Below the pieces are notes generated by a model. That model had not been told where the DNA came from. It ran no database searches and saw only the letters and a program-made list of their open reading frames with translations. From the NCBI GenBank assembly GCA_024225395.1, contig JAAEMR010000195.1, positions 1 to 43,743 on the forward strand: a stretch of 43,743 nucleotides of DNA. Reading direction: 5' to 3'. A program made the position numbers and the translations under genes. How positions within the stretch are numbered: the first letter of the stretch is position 1; every line of letters starts with the position of its first letter. Shown in pieces: positions 16,207 through 26,537 of the stretch. The DNA is from Gammaproteobacteria bacterium (GTDB lineage Bacteria; Pseudomonadota; Gammaproteobacteria; GCA-001735895).

Positions 16207-18501
16207 TTGTCCCGTATTTTATTACTGATAAGCCTGCCGTTCTGGTTTATAAATGTTTATGCCGCATCTTTTGTAGTCGAAGATATAGAAGTTAAGGGTA
16301 TTAAAAAAATCGCAGTGGGAACTGTGCTTAACTACCTGCCTGTTAAAGCGTCAGAAGTTTTTGATTATAAAGATTCGTCTAAAGTCATCAGGGAGCTTTA
16401 TAAAACAGGATTTTTCAATAAAATCACCCTTAATAAAGTCAATAATACACTGGTCATTGAAGTTGAAGAACGCCCCGCGATAGCTACCATCAATGTTGAA
16501 GGTAATAAGGAAGTTAAGGATGAGAGCATGGAGGATGCGCTAAAACAGATAGGCATGACCAAGGGCAGAATTTATAACCCAAAATTACTGGAAAAACTAC
16601 AGCTTGAATTACAGCAACTGTATTATTCAATGGGTAAGTACGCTATTCGTATTGATGCTACAGCGACGCAACTGGATGCTGATAGAGTTGACGTAGAAAT
16701 TAATATTTCTGAAGGCGCCCCTGCTAAAGTTAGAAGTATCAACCTGATCGGTAATCATGCCTTTACGGATGATATTTTACTTGATGCATTTAAGCTGGAG
16801 GCATCTGATAGTGGCGTATTTGCCTCGGATAAGTATTCCAGTGTGAAATTGTCTGGAGATCTGGAAAACCTGAATTCTTTCTATCTTGATAATGGCTATA
16901 TACAATTTAAAGTCGATTCAAAACAGGTCACTATTACGCCGGATAAAGGCCATATCAATGTTGCAATTAACCTGACTGAAGGTGATCAGTTTAGCATCAG
17001 TAAAATTAATCTTACAGGTGAGTTGATAGTGCCAGAGCCGGCACTGATGTCTCGAGTATTGATACGTGAAGGTGATGTTTTTTCACGTAAGCAAATAACC
17101 TCGTCCACCAAATTAATGAAAGCGCTATTAGGAATAGAAGGTTATGCATATGCCGAAGTCAATGCTATTCCTAAAGTTAATGAAGAAGACAAAACAATTG
17201 AATTAACCTTACTGGTAAATCCCGGGCCAAAAATGCAAGTCAGGAAGATAATTTTTGAGGGTAATACCAGAACCATGGATGCTGTATTACGCCGGGAAAT
17301 GCGACAGATGGAAGGAGCCCAGTTTTCTTCCAGCAGGGTACAACGATCCAGGATCAGGTTGCAGCGTTTAAAATATATCAGTTCAGTCGATACTCGATAT
17401 GTGAGAGTGCCGGATGAAACCGATTTACTGGATATTCACGTGACTGTGGAGGAACGCTTTTCTGGAAGCTTCACTATCGGTGCTGGATATTCCGAGGAGC
17501 AGGGCGTTTTATTTAACCTGGGTTTAACCAATGGTAATATTTTCGGAACCGGTAACCGCTTAGGCGTTACGTTCAATAATAATAAAGCTCAGGAACAATA
17601 TGAGTTTAGTTATGAAAACCCCTATTACACACCCGAAGGCGTAAGTCGTGGATTTTCGCTCAGTTATACTCAAACTGATGCCTCGGAAGCCGCAATTTCC
17701 AATTTTCTGCTGGATCAAATAAAGGGTTCGGTAACTTACGGTATCCCTCTTTCAGAGTTTAACAAGATAAGATTCAGTTTTGGTCTGGAACGTAATGAAG
17801 TCACACTGTCAACTTTCAGCTCTGAAGAAGTATTCGAGTTTGTAAGAGATAATAATGAAGCTTTTGAAAATGTACTATTACCACCAGGTGATGTATATGA
17901 AAGCTTTTTCGCCAGTATGAGTTTCAGCAAGGACAGCCGGAATAGATTGATATTTCCAGAAACGGGTGTGGTGAATAGTATTGGTGTAGAAATTTTTACG
18001 GGTGATCTTGATTACTACAAAACATTTTACCGTCATCAAAGCCTGTTTCCGCTGGCTCAAAAAGTGACATTATCATTCAAGAGCAATATTGGTCATGGAG
18101 AACCTTATAATGAGACTACTGATTTACCTTTCTTTGAAAAATATCGAGCGGGTGGTGTAAGAACGGTTAGAGGTTATGACTATAATAGTCTGGGTCCTAA
18201 AGACTCAAGAAATGAATCATTTGGTGGAAACTTTCAATTAATTACAAATACAGAAATATTATTTCAAATTGATGCCTTTGGAGGTGCAGATACCTTCCGC
18301 CTTGGGGTATACTTTGATATGGGTAATGTATTTCCAGAGCCAAATGACTTTGATGTTGATGAACTCAGAGCATCGATAGGAATTTCAGCTAAATGGTTTA
18401 CAGCGGTTGGACCGATTGAGCTAAGTTATGCGGACCCTATAAATTACCAGAATGGTGATGAATTGAAACACTTCCAGTTTTCACTGGGTGCACCTTTTTA
18501 A
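16207..18501 (+). CDS. bamA: Outer membrane beta-barrel assembly factor BamA
   Basis: 764 residues with a TTG start at 16207 and GGAG 10 bases before. A signal peptide ends near VYA-AS (residue 19-20). Five POTRA repeats fill about 22-420 (first: FVVEDIEVKGIKKIAVGTVLNYLP), followed by the Omp85 barrel with the lid-loop VRGYD motif (YRAGGVRTVRGYDYNSLGP) and a C-terminal aromatic residue (SLGAPF). Role: essential core of the BAM complex folding outer membrane proteins. Next is the chaperone gene skp, the usual order. Confidence 0.97.
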   Translation: MSRILLLISLPFWFINVYAASFVVEDIEVKGIKKIAVGTVLNYLPVKASEVFDYKDSSKVIRELYKTGFFNKITLNKVNNTLVIEVEERPAIATINVEGNKEVKDESMEDALKQIGMTKGRIYNPKLLEKLQLELQQLYYSMGKYAIRIDATATQLDADRVDVEINISEGAPAKVRSINLIGNHAFTDDILLDAFKLEASDSGVFASDKYSSVKLSGDLENLNSFYLDNGYIQFKVDSKQVTITPDKGHINVAINLTEGDQFSISKINLTGELIVPEPALMSRVLIREGDVFSRKQITSSTKLMKALLGIEGYAYAEVNAIPKVNEEDKTIELTLLVNPGPKMQVRKIIFEGNTRTMDAVLRREMRQMEGAQFSSSRVQRSRIRLQRLKYISSVDTRYVRVPDETDLLDIHVTVEERFSGSFTIGAGYSEEQGVLFNLGLTNGNIFGTGNRLGVTFNNNKAQEQYEFSYENPYYTPEGVSRGFSLSYTQTDASEAAISNFLLDQIKGSVTYGIPLSEFNKIRFSFGLERNEVTLSTFSSEEVFEFVRDNNEAFENVLLPPGDVYESFFASMSFSKDSRNRLIFPETGVVNSIGVEIFTGDLDYYKTFYRHQSLFPLAQKVTLSFKSNIGHGEPYNETTDLPFFEKYRAGGVRTVRGYDYNSLGPKDSRNESFGGNFQLITNTEILFQIDAFGGADTFRLGVYFDMGNVFPEPNDFDVDELRASIGISAKWFTAVGPIELSYADPINYQNGDELKHFQFSLGAPF

Positions 18502-18513
18502 TCAGAGGCTGAA

Positions 18514-19056
18514 TTGAATTTTCTAACTAAAATTTTTATTATTGTTTCTCTTTTCGTAGTGGCTAGCAGTTCAGCTATTGCACAGGATAAAAGTGGATAC
18601 AAAATAGGATTTGTTAATACCGGAGTGGTCCTCAAAGAAGCCCCTCAAGCGAGAAAGGTTGAGGAAAAGCTGAAAAGTGAGTTTCTTGCCAGGGAAAAAG
18701 GCCTGTTGATCAAGCAGCAGGAATTACTGGAAATCGAAAGAAAGATTAAAGTTGATAGCGTTGTTATGACCCAGGTTGCGCAGCGTAAACTGGAGAGGGA
18801 ATTAAGGTTAAAGCTTAGCCAGTTGAAATTTGAACAACAGGAATTTAGAGAAGACCAGAACTTACGTCGCAACGAAGAAATTAGAAATCTGCAAACAGTG
18901 ATTGCCTCAGCTTTAAAAAGCCTGGGGGATGAACATAATTTTGACCTGATTCTGACTGAAGGTGTGAGTTATGTTTCAGACGCAATTGATATCACACCTA
19001 TGATTATTGATATGCTAAAAAATTTACAGGAGCAGGAATCTACTAGTTTGAATTAG
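18514..19056 (+). CDS. skp: Periplasmic chaperone Skp/OmpH
   Basis: 180 residues with a TTG start at 18514. A signal peptide MNFLTKIFIIVSLFVVASSS ends in AIA-Q near residue 24. The mature chain matches Skp: KIGFVNTGVVLKEAPQARK, then a long charged coiled-coil region (residues about 50-125) forming the tentacles, and a C-terminal part INFDLILTEG-like (NFDLILTEGVSYVSDAIDIT). Role: trimeric holdase carrying unfolded outer membrane proteins to BamA. It is followed by a hairpin and a 117-base gap before lpxD. Confidence 0.93.
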   Translation: MNFLTKIFIIVSLFVVASSSAIAQDKSGYKIGFVNTGVVLKEAPQARKVEEKLKSEFLAREKGLLIKQQELLEIERKIKVDSVVMTQVAQRKLERELRLKLSQLKFEQQEFREDQNLRRNEEIRNLQTVIASALKSLGDEHNFDLILTEGVSYVSDAIDITPMIIDMLKNLQEQESTSLN

Positions 19057-19060
19057 TTGT

Positions 19061-19088
19061 TTAAACCTTTCATAAGGTTTAATTTATT
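19061..19088 (+). terminator. Hairpin after skp, probable weak terminator
   Basis: TTAAACCTT (19061-19069), loop TCAT, AAGGTTTAA (19074-19082), a perfect 9-base-pair stem followed by TTTATTG. The T-run is short and the stem AT-rich, so termination may be partial, setting skp and lpxD expression apart. Confidence 0.5.
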
Positions 19089-19173
19089 GAAATATCAGTA
19101 TCTGAAAAATAAAGCCAACACCGATTGGATTATAATAATTAAATACCCTTAATAAAAATTAAAACTCAGTCCG

Positions 19174-20211
19174 ATGCCTACACAACATCAGCCCACTTTT
19201 ACCACAGTAGCTAGATTGGCTAAAGAGCTTGAACTTGAGTTTAACGGTGAGGGTGAATTGCAAATTTCTTCTGTTTCAACATTTACCAGCGCTAAAAAAA
19301 CAGATCTATGTTTCCTTAGATCAGCTCGCTTTATAAAACAACTAAAACAAAGCCAGTGTGGCGCTGTTATTGTGCCCGTTGATTTTAAAGAGACAATTGC
19401 TGGTAAAACACTGTTGTATTCTGCAAACCCCGATCTCTCGTTTATAAATGTAATAAATTATCTGCAACTTTATAAAGGCAATAGTGCTACAGGTATTCAT
19501 CCCTCGGCTATCATCGCATCAACAGCCCGGTTGGGTAAAAATGTATCAATTGGTGCTAATTGTGTCATCGGTGAACGGGTAGAGCTGGGCAATAATGTGA
19601 AAATCGCTGCTGCCTGTATTATTGAAGATGATGTCAGTATTGGTGCAAATTCAAATTTTTTAGCTAATGTCACTGTTTGCTTTAATGTTAAAATAGGTAA
19701 TGATGTTATTTTGCAGCCCGGTGTCGTCATAGGTTCTGATGGATTTGGACTGGTCTACAATAAAGGTATCTGGGTTAAAATTCCCCACCTGGGCAGTGTT
19801 GTTATCGGTGATCGAGTAGAAATTGGTGCTAATACGACAGTAGATCGAGGTGCTCTGGATGATACTATTATCGAACAGGGAGTGAAATTAGATAATCAGA
19901 TCCAGGTTGGGCATAATGTTTTTATTGGAGAAAATACCGCGATAGCCGGCTGTACCGGGATTGCAGGTAGTTCTATTATAGGTAAAAACTGTAGAGTAGG
20001 TGGTGCAGTGTCAATTTTGGGGCATTTATCCATAGCAGATAATGTGACTGTTACCGGTACATCTACAGTTACCAAAGATGTTTCTCCCAGTGGAACCTAT
20101 TCTTCTGGTACCCCGTTGATGGAAAACAAGTTATGGCATCGAAGCAATGCCCGTTATAAGTCGTTAGATAAATTAGCCAAAACCGTATCAAACCTGAAAA
20201 AAAATAAATGA
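19174..20211 (+). CDS. lpxD: UDP-3-O-acyl-glucosamine N-acyltransferase
   Basis: 345 residues. An N-terminal uridine-binding domain (about 1-105, with [17 protein letters not shown]) is followed by a left-handed beta-helix of hexapeptide repeats ([20 protein letters not shown] onward) and a helical C-terminus. The catalytic His lies in [20 protein letters not shown] (H247). Reaction: transfer of a 3-hydroxyacyl group from ACP to the glucosamine N, third step of lipid A synthesis. Six bases separate it from fabZ. Confidence 0.96.
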   Translation: MPTQHQPTFTTVARLAKELELEFNGEGELQISSVSTFTSAKKTDLCFLRSARFIKQLKQSQCGAVIVPVDFKETIAGKTLLYSANPDLSFINVINYLQLYKGNSATGIHPSAIIASTARLGKNVSIGANCVIGERVELGNNVKIAAACIIEDDVSIGANSNFLANVTVCFNVKIGNDVILQPGVVIGSDGFGLVYNKGIWVKIPHLGSVVIGDRVEIGANTTVDRGALDDTIIEQGVKLDNQIQVGHNVFIGENTAIAGCTGIAGSSIIGKNCRVGGAVSILGHLSIADNVTVTGTSTVTKDVSPSGTYSSGTPLMENKLWHRSNARYKSLDKLAKTVSNLKKNK

Positions 20212-20217
20212 GGCTCT

Positions 20218-20670
20218 ATGATAGATTTTGATATTCAGCAGGTAATGGAATATTTGCCACACCGTTATCCTTTTTTACTGGTTGACCGGGTGACTGCCTG
20301 CGAACCTGATGATTACCTGACCGGGTTGAAAAATGTCAGCTTTAATGAACCCTATTTTCAGGGACATTTTCCAAAACATCCTGTTATGCCCGGCGTGTTA
20401 ATTCTGGAAGCTCTGGCACAGGCTACTGGCTTACTATCATTTTGTACGATGGAAAAAGATGGGCAGGAGCGAGATAAACTGTACATGCTGGTCGGTATCG
20501 ACAAAGCTCGTTTTCGTGGACAGGTTGTACCGGGTGATCAGTTGATACTGGATGTGAAATTGAAACGCAACATGCGGGGAATAGGGATGTTTAGTGGAAA
20601 GGCATCGGTTAATGGTGACGTTGTGGCTGAGTGTGAGCTGATGTGTAGTGCTCAGGATAAAAACTTTTGA
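20218..20670 (+). CDS. fabZ: 3-hydroxyacyl-ACP dehydratase FabZ
   Basis: 150 residues, standard length. Hot-dog fold signatures: YLPHRYPFLLVDRV, then FQGHFPKHPVMPGV with catalytic H50 and LILEALAQATG with E64. Reaction: dehydration of 3-hydroxyacyl-ACP in fatty acid elongation, competing with LpxA/LpxD for the same substrate pool, which explains its place between the lpx genes. A GAGGCT site precedes the ATG at 20218. Its stop overlaps the TTG start of lpxA by 4 bases. Confidence 0.97.
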   Translation: MIDFDIQQVMEYLPHRYPFLLVDRVTACEPDDYLTGLKNVSFNEPYFQGHFPKHPVMPGVLILEALAQATGLLSFCTMEKDGQERDKLYMLVGIDKARFRGQVVPGDQLILDVKLKRNMRGIGMFSGKASVNGDVVAECELMCSAQDKNF

Positions 20671-21437
20671 TACATCCCGGCGCTATTATAGATCCTGCTG
20701 CCAAACTTGGGAAAAATGTCTCTGTCGGCGCATTTACCATTATTGGAGCTGATGTCATTATCGGTGATGATTGCTGGATAGGACCACATGTTGTCATTTC
20801 CGGTCCTTGCGTTATTGGTAAAGAAAATAAAATTTTTCAATTCGCTTCTATCGGTGAAGCTCCACAAGACTTAAAATATGCTGGTGAGCCCACTCTACTC
20901 GAAATCGGTGATAGAAATGTGATCCGAGAATTTGCAACATTAAATCGGGGTACTGTTACGGGTATTGGTAAAACCATCATTGGTTGTGATAATTTAATTA
21001 TGGCTTATTGCCATGTTGCTCATGACTGTATTGTTGGAAATCACGTGATACTTGCTAATGGGGCTTCTCTGGCTGGTCATGTCGAAGTAGGAGACTACGC
21101 AATTTTAGGTGGCTTCACTCTCGTTCACCAGTTTTCGCAGATAGGGTCACAGTCTTTCTGTGGAATGGGTTCGATAATTGCTAAAGATGTACCTCCTTAT
21201 TCCACGGTAGGTGGAGAAAGAGCCAGAACTGTGGGCATCAATAAAGAAGGCTTGAAGCGTAAAGGTTTTTCCACAGAAGTGATTCGTGCCTTACATAAAA
21301 GTTATCGTCTTCTGTTTGTCTCTAAAGCGACAAAAGTCGAAGCTCTTGCAGAACTTCAACCTTTAATTGAACAATATGATGAAGTCAGTCAATTTACACA
21401 ATTTGTGATCAACAGCAAACGAGGAATTGCGCGATAA
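20667..21437 (+). CDS. lpxA: UDP-N-acetylglucosamine O-acyltransferase
   Basis: 256 residues, TTG start at 20667 overlapping the fabZ stop (TTGA), implying coupled translation. The sequence begins MIHPGAIIDPAAKLG with hexapeptide repeats forming a beta-helix, contains HVAHDC with the equivalent of catalytic His125 at H119, ANGASLAGHVEVGDYAILGG, and a helical C-terminus. Reaction: first step of lipid A synthesis. lpxB does not follow, although fabZ-lpxA-lpxB is a very common order; the next gene is an unrelated giant exported protein. Confidence 0.97.
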   Translation: MIHPGAIIDPAAKLGKNVSVGAFTIIGADVIIGDDCWIGPHVVISGPCVIGKENKIFQFASIGEAPQDLKYAGEPTLLEIGDRNVIREFATLNRGTVTGIGKTIIGCDNLIMAYCHVAHDCIVGNHVILANGASLAGHVEVGDYAILGGFTLVHQFSQIGSQSFCGMGSIIAKDVPPYSTVGGERARTVGINKEGLKRKGFSTEVIRALHKSYRLLFVSKATKVEALAELQPLIEQYDEVSQFTQFVINSKRGIAR

Positions 21438-21560
21438 GTGTATAATTACTATCTGGTGAAATATTATAATACCTGAAAGCGAGTGATTCAGATTATATTT
21501 TAATCAATTTATAGCTGTTAGGTGGATTCACTTGACTGGTTCAGATAAAGGAAAATAAGA

Positions 21561-24500
21561 ATGATCTGTATGAAAAAAACATGGTTATTAGCATCTTTTT
21601 TAATGTTTTTTGCCTTTTCGGGTTCACTATCAGCCCAGAAATTAACCCACTCTATTCAGGATAAATCGTCGGCCAAGTTCCTGGAGGATGCAGCCGGACT
21701 ACTCATAACAGATAAAGGCCAGGTGCTGGTAACCTCTACCAGAAAAGGCACTTTACTAGTGCTTGAAAATGAAAAGTTCAAGCATCAAAACCTGAAACCT
21801 TCAATATTTAAAAAAACGGCTCTGGCAGGTATTGCTCAAATGGCAGACGGTTCACTGGTCATAGCCAATGCCAAAAGTAATCAAATTGCCATAACCGATG
21901 AACAAGCCGGTAAATTAATCAGGGTATTTTCAAAGTCGGGTGGAGATGCTGGTGAAATTAAAAGTGTGATGGGTGTGTCAGTTTCTATTAATAATAGAAT
22001 CTATGTGGCAGATAAGTCCAATAACCGAATCTCGGTATTTAATGAACAGGGACTGTATTTTCAACAATTTGGACACGAAGGTAAGAGCAAGACCGACCTG
22101 TCAAAACCCACTCATATTGCTCTGGATGCTGAAGAAAATGTGTATGTGCTGGAGGCAGAGGCTAAAAACCGGCTATCTATCTTTACCTCGAAGGGTATTT
22201 TAATTAAGCAGATAAAGGCTAAAGAGCTGGCGAAGTTATTTGGTAAATCAATTGATTTTAGTGCCATGACTGCAGACCTGAATGGTCGTTTATATCTGGC
22301 AGATGATAACAGTAGAAAGATCTTTGTTTATGACTGGAAAAATAACCAGATATTAAGTCAGTTTGGTTCTCTTGGACAGTCCAGAGGACAGTATCGAAGT
22401 ATAGACCTACTGTCAGTCAATGTTAAAGGACAACTGGCTGTGCTGGATAAGGTTAATGAAAAAGTAGAAATATATCAGCTTGAGGAAACAACATTTAAGC
22501 AAGCTGTTAAAACCGATGTTATTAAATTTTCAGATAAGCTGAAGAGTAAATGTAAATCGGTACATGCTTTTATTGGTGATCAAACCTTATGCATCAGGAA
22601 AGGTAATAAAGGTATTGTTGTGCTGTCACCCGATGGAAAACAAACCGGGGTATTCGCCAGTGAGTTAAAGAAACCAACGGCCTTGCACAGTGGTCGACAG
22701 ATGGTAGCCATACTGGAAAAAAATATGTTACACACCTATACCCATGCCGGAAAGAAGATTTACAGTATTGGGCGTTATGGAATTGCAGAAGGTGGTTTTG
22801 ATGGGCCTAAACATGTTTTTTCTGCTCATAACCGGGTTTATGTAAGTGATAATGGGAATAATAGAGTTCAGGTATTTGGCGGGGATGGTCAATTTATAAA
22901 ACAATTAAAGTCCTCTGATAAAAGCTTTACAAAAATTGGTCCTCTAGCGGTGGATAATCAGCAACAACTTTATCTGGTTGATCAGGGAAATAAAGGATTT
23001 ATCAAGGTATTTGATGCTGACTTTAATTTGATTCGAGAAATAGGTAGCAAGGAAGAAACTGCTTATACGGCTAATAGAATTCATGCTATCGATATCGATC
23101 AAAAAGATCGACTTTTTGCACTGATTAGCAATGAAGTGAATGATTACAGCATTAGAATGTTTGATCAGTTCGAACAGGTACTGGGATTTGGTTCCGGAGC
23201 CAGTAATGGGACTGATGTTTATTTTGATAAAATAGGCTCCCTGTCTGTTGCTTCTACCGATAAAGTTCGAATTTTAGTCAATGATACAGGTTTAAAGGAA
23301 CAGTTTAGGTTCGACTACCTCGAATACCCGGATGCGGCATTTGGTTTGCAGGTGGTTGGCAATAAGATGAATACAAAACTAAACTGGAGTAGTAGTTTAA
23401 GCCCGGTTATTGCCGGTTATGAGATACAGGCAGCAATGAATGAAAGCGGACCCTTTAGTTTGCTGGCGACGACCAAAGAGCTGACCAAATCACTGTCTTC
23501 TGCAGAGACTAAAAACAAACCCTGGTTCCGTATTGTGTCTGTCAGTGGATATCAATTACGTGCAAAACCTTCAGCGGTCAGGGAAAACCAGTTTTATAAA
23601 TTACAGCAATTACATCACGATAAAAATTATAAAGAAGCAATAATTTTAGCCGACCGGTTGTTAAAGAAACTGACTGATAAAGCCGATATTCTCGAGTTAA
23701 AAGCCGATAGTCAGTTACTGTCAGGCCAACAACAGGAGGCTATATCCACTTATCGCCAACTTGAACAATTTGCTCATTATAAAAAACTAGCGATATCTCA
23801 GCAGGTGAAAGCCTATTATGAGCTTGAACAGTATCTGGATGCCAAGTCACTGGTTGATCAGGTATTAGAGACTAAACCTGAAGATGTAGATCCGTATTTA
23901 ATTTGTACCGATCTAAGTATTCATTTGAGCGATGCAATTGGAGCGGTGAGTTGTGCAGAAGATGGTTTAATACTGCATTCAAAAAATGTGGAATTACGTT
24001 ACCTGCTTGCCAAGGCTTATATTCTGGCAGGTATTGAGGATCAGGGTTTAATTGAATATCAGTCCGTATTGGATGATCAGCCACAAAACCATAAAATTCG
24101 CTTGAATATAGCCAACGACCTGCTTGATATGAAACGCTATGAACAGGCTCTGGATGAATTTAATATTGTTTTACAGGCTCAGCCATCTTCTGCTCAGGCA
24201 AGCATTGGTAAAGCAACCAGCCTGTTAAAACTGGACAGAGATGACGAAGCAAAAGCCATTGCGATAAAACTTTCAGCTAAGACTGAAACCAAAGCGGATG
24301 GTTATTATGTGTTAGGTAAAATTGCACTTAAACAGCAAAAATATACGGAAGCTATATTGCGCTTGACCAGGGCCAGTAAAGTGAAACCGGAAAATATTGA
24401 TGTATGGGTATCGATGGCCAGTGCCTATATAGAGTTAAATAAACCAGGCAAAGCAATGACTGGTTTAAAACAGGGAATCAACTCGAACCCTGAATCATTT

Positions 24501-26525
24501 GAATTACAGTTGCTGGCTGGTCAGATCGAACTGAATCAGGAAAATTATAATGAAGCGACCGTTTATTTAGATAAAGCCGTTACTTTAAATGCCCAGTCAC
24601 TGCTTGCAAATACACTCTATGCTCAAAATTTGTATGCAACCCGAAACTTCCGTAGTGCTTCAAATTTTGCAGAAAAAGCGGCGAAAATTGCCCCAAAAGA
24701 TATTGATGTATTGACTCTGCAAGCGGATATTGCCAGTCAACTGGGTAAGGTGGCCTCTGCCATAGAGTATCTAAAAACAGCGATCAGCTTACAGCCGGGG
24801 TCTGCTGAGTTACAGCATAAACTGGGTACCGTATATTTAAATGCTAACTTATTTGATGCATCAACAGAGCATTTACAGAAAGCCGCTGCCATAAATCCAT
24901 CCTGGGCTGAGCCTAATATCGGCTTAGGTAAGTTATACAGTAAAAGGCGGTTATTTGATGAAGCCATTGGTTTTTTTGAAAAAGCGGTTGAGTTAAATCC
25001 ATCGGAAAATAACCGGGCATTATTAAATACTGCATTTTCTGATAAAAAGAAATCACTCGAATTTAAAAACAATGCACCGCAACTGGTGCTAACTGATTTG
25101 AATTTAAAACATGTTTTTTCAGCAGCGTATAAAAAATATGCAAATCAGTCACTGGGTAGTGTCAATTTGAAAAATGTTGGGGCTACTGATTACGGTAACC
25201 TGGAACTGTCTTTTCAAATTAAGGAGTATATGGATTTTCCACTGGTACAGACTATTCCTGCAATCAAGGGAAATGAGCGACAGCAGTTTGATTTCCAGGT
25301 GACTTTTAATAATAAAATTCTTGAGGTTGATGAAGATATCGGGGTTCAGGTCGAAGTTAAATTATCTTTTTTAAGAGACGGGAAAAAAGACTCTATCAGG
25401 CTGATTCAGCCCATGACTATTTATGGTAAAAATGCGATGGTCTGGGGTGATTCTAATATGGTGGGATCTTTTGTTACACCTAAAGATGATACCTTGCGTG
25501 ATTATGTGCGTACTACGATCAATAATTTCCAGCCAGCTATTGGGCCACTCAACGATAAACTGGTTTCAACCATGACTTATTTTAGTAGCCTGTCAGCTGC
25601 GGGTACTAAATATATAGTTGATCCAAATACACCTTACACCAGCTTACGGGATAATCAGGTCGATTATGTACAGTTTCCGCGTGAAACCCTTAAATTGAAA
25701 AGTGGGGATTGTGATGACCTTTCAGTGCTGCTCAGTGCAGGGCTGGAAAATCTGGGCATTGAAACAGCATTTATCGAGGTCCCGGGGCACCTTTTTATGA
25801 TGTTCAATACCGGGTTAACTGAAGATGAGTCCAGTTTGATCAGTCAGGACCGAAGCCTGTTGGCAATTAGAAATAATCAGGTGTGGATTCCACTGGAAGC
25901 AACCATGGTTAATTCCAGTTTTAATGAAGCCTGGGCGGAAGGTGCCAGAAAATATCACAAAGCTGTTGCTGAAAATAATCTTGGCATTATTGATTTGAAG
26001 CAAGCCTGGAAACATTACAAGCCGGTTACCCTGAAGAAGAGCCGCTATACTATTGAATATCCGGATAAAGAAAGGGCTTATACTTTAGTCAAAATTGCCC
26101 ACACAGAGTTATTATCAAAAAGTATTAATCGTTTGATATTGCCTTATCAGAGTATGATTGAGAATAACCCGACTAATATCACTGCCAGAATGCAAATAGC
26201 TATTCTGTATAGCCGTTACGGTCTGTATGACGATGCTCAGCTGGTATTTGATGACTTGCATGAGCTGGCTCCGGAAAATAGTGCTGTGCATAGTAATCAG
26301 GGCAACCTGTATCTATTAGCCGGGAAATTTGATAATGCAGTTAGCAGTTATAAAAAGGCTATTTCAAAGGATCAAAATGATGGTGGTATCTGGGTAAATC
26401 TGTCAATGGCCAGTTACCGTATGGGTGATTTGAAATCTGCATCTACTCAATATCAGCAGGCTATCAGCCTAACGCCAGAGTTGAAAGATAGCTATTCAGC
26501 TTACAGTAAACTTTTGAGTCAATAA
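21561..26525 (+). CDS. Giant exported NHL / FN3-like / TPR / transglutaminase-like protein
   Basis: 1654 residues; ATG at 21561 after AAAGGAAAA (an ATG at 21570 is an alternative). A signal peptide (KKTWLLASFLMFFAFSGSLS, cleavage near SAQ) directs it to the periplasm or beyond. Domains by eye: NHL-type propeller repeats about 40-570 (for example VADKSNNRISVFNEQG and VSDNGNNRVQVFGGDG); an FN3-like unit about 600-670; a long TPR array about 672-1157; a beta-rich linker about 1173-1290; a transglutaminase-like domain about 1300-1460 with KSGDCDDLS (C1384), VPGHLF (H1410) and WIPLEAT with E1446 where Asp is usual; TPRs again at about 1530-1650. I do not recognise the whole protein. It is followed by a small exported TPR protein, suggesting a shared assembly. 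Confidence 0.85.
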   Translation: MICMKKTWLLASFLMFFAFSGSLSAQKLTHSIQDKSSAKFLEDAAGLLITDKGQVLVTSTRKGTLLVLENEKFKHQNLKPSIFKKTALAGIAQMADGSLVIANAKSNQIAITDEQAGKLIRVFSKSGGDAGEIKSVMGVSVSINNRIYVADKSNNRISVFNEQGLYFQQFGHEGKSKTDLSKPTHIALDAEENVYVLEAEAKNRLSIFTSKGILIKQIKAKELAKLFGKSIDFSAMTADLNGRLYLADDNSRKIFVYDWKNNQILSQFGSLGQSRGQYRSIDLLSVNVKGQLAVLDKVNEKVEIYQLEETTFKQAVKTDVIKFSDKLKSKCKSVHAFIGDQTLCIRKGNKGIVVLSPDGKQTGVFASELKKPTALHSGRQMVAILEKNMLHTYTHAGKKIYSIGRYGIAEGGFDGPKHVFSAHNRVYVSDNGNNRVQVFGGDGQFIKQLKSSDKSFTKIGPLAVDNQQQLYLVDQGNKGFIKVFDADFNLIREIGSKEETAYTANRIHAIDIDQKDRLFALISNEVNDYSIRMFDQFEQVLGFGSGASNGTDVYFDKIGSLSVASTDKVRILVNDTGLKEQFRFDYLEYPDAAFGLQVVGNKMNTKLNWSSSLSPVIAGYEIQAAMNESGPFSLLATTKELTKSLSSAETKNKPWFRIVSVSGYQLRAKPSAVRENQFYKLQQLHHDKNYKEAIILADRLLKKLTDKADILELKADSQLLSGQQQEAISTYRQLEQFAHYKKLAISQQVKAYYELEQYLDAKSLVDQVLETKPEDVDPYLICTDLSIHLSDAIGAVSCAEDGLILHSKNVELRYLLAKAYILAGIEDQGLIEYQSVLDDQPQNHKIRLNIANDLLDMKRYEQALDEFNIVLQAQPSSAQASIGKATSLLKLDRDDEAKAIAIKLSAKTETKADGYYVLGKIALKQQKYTEAILRLTRASKVKPENIDVWVSMASAYIELNKPGKAMTGLKQGINSNPESFELQLLAGQIELNQENYNEATVYLDKAVTLNAQSLLANTLYAQNLYATRNFRSASNFAEKAAKIAPKDIDVLTLQADIASQLGKVASAIEYLKTAISLQPGSAELQHKLGTVYLNANLFDASTEHLQKAAAINPSWAEPNIGLGKLYSKRRLFDEAIGFFEKAVELNPSENNRALLNTAFSDKKKSLEFKNNAPQLVLTDLNLKHVFSAAYKKYANQSLGSVNLKNVGATDYGNLELSFQIKEYMDFPLVQTIPAIKGNERQQFDFQVTFNNKILEVDEDIGVQVEVKLSFLRDGKKDSIRLIQPMTIYGKNAMVWGDSNMVGSFVTPKDDTLRDYVRTTINNFQPAIGPLNDKLVSTMTYFSSLSAAGTKYIVDPNTPYTSLRDNQVDYVQFPRETLKLKSGDCDDLSVLLSAGLENLGIETAFIEVPGHLFMMFNTGLTEDESSLISQDRSLLAIRNNQVWIPLEATMVNSSFNEAWAEGARKYHKAVAENNLGIIDLKQAWKHYKPVTLKKSRYTIEYPDKERAYTLVKIAHTELLSKSINRLILPYQSMIENNPTNITARMQIAILYSRYGLYDDAQLVFDDLHELAPENSAVHSNQGNLYLLAGKFDNAVSSYKKAISKDQNDGGIWVNLSMASYRMGDLKSASTQYQQAISLTPELKDSYSAYSKLLSQ

Positions 26526-26537
26526 ACGGAGGATGTT

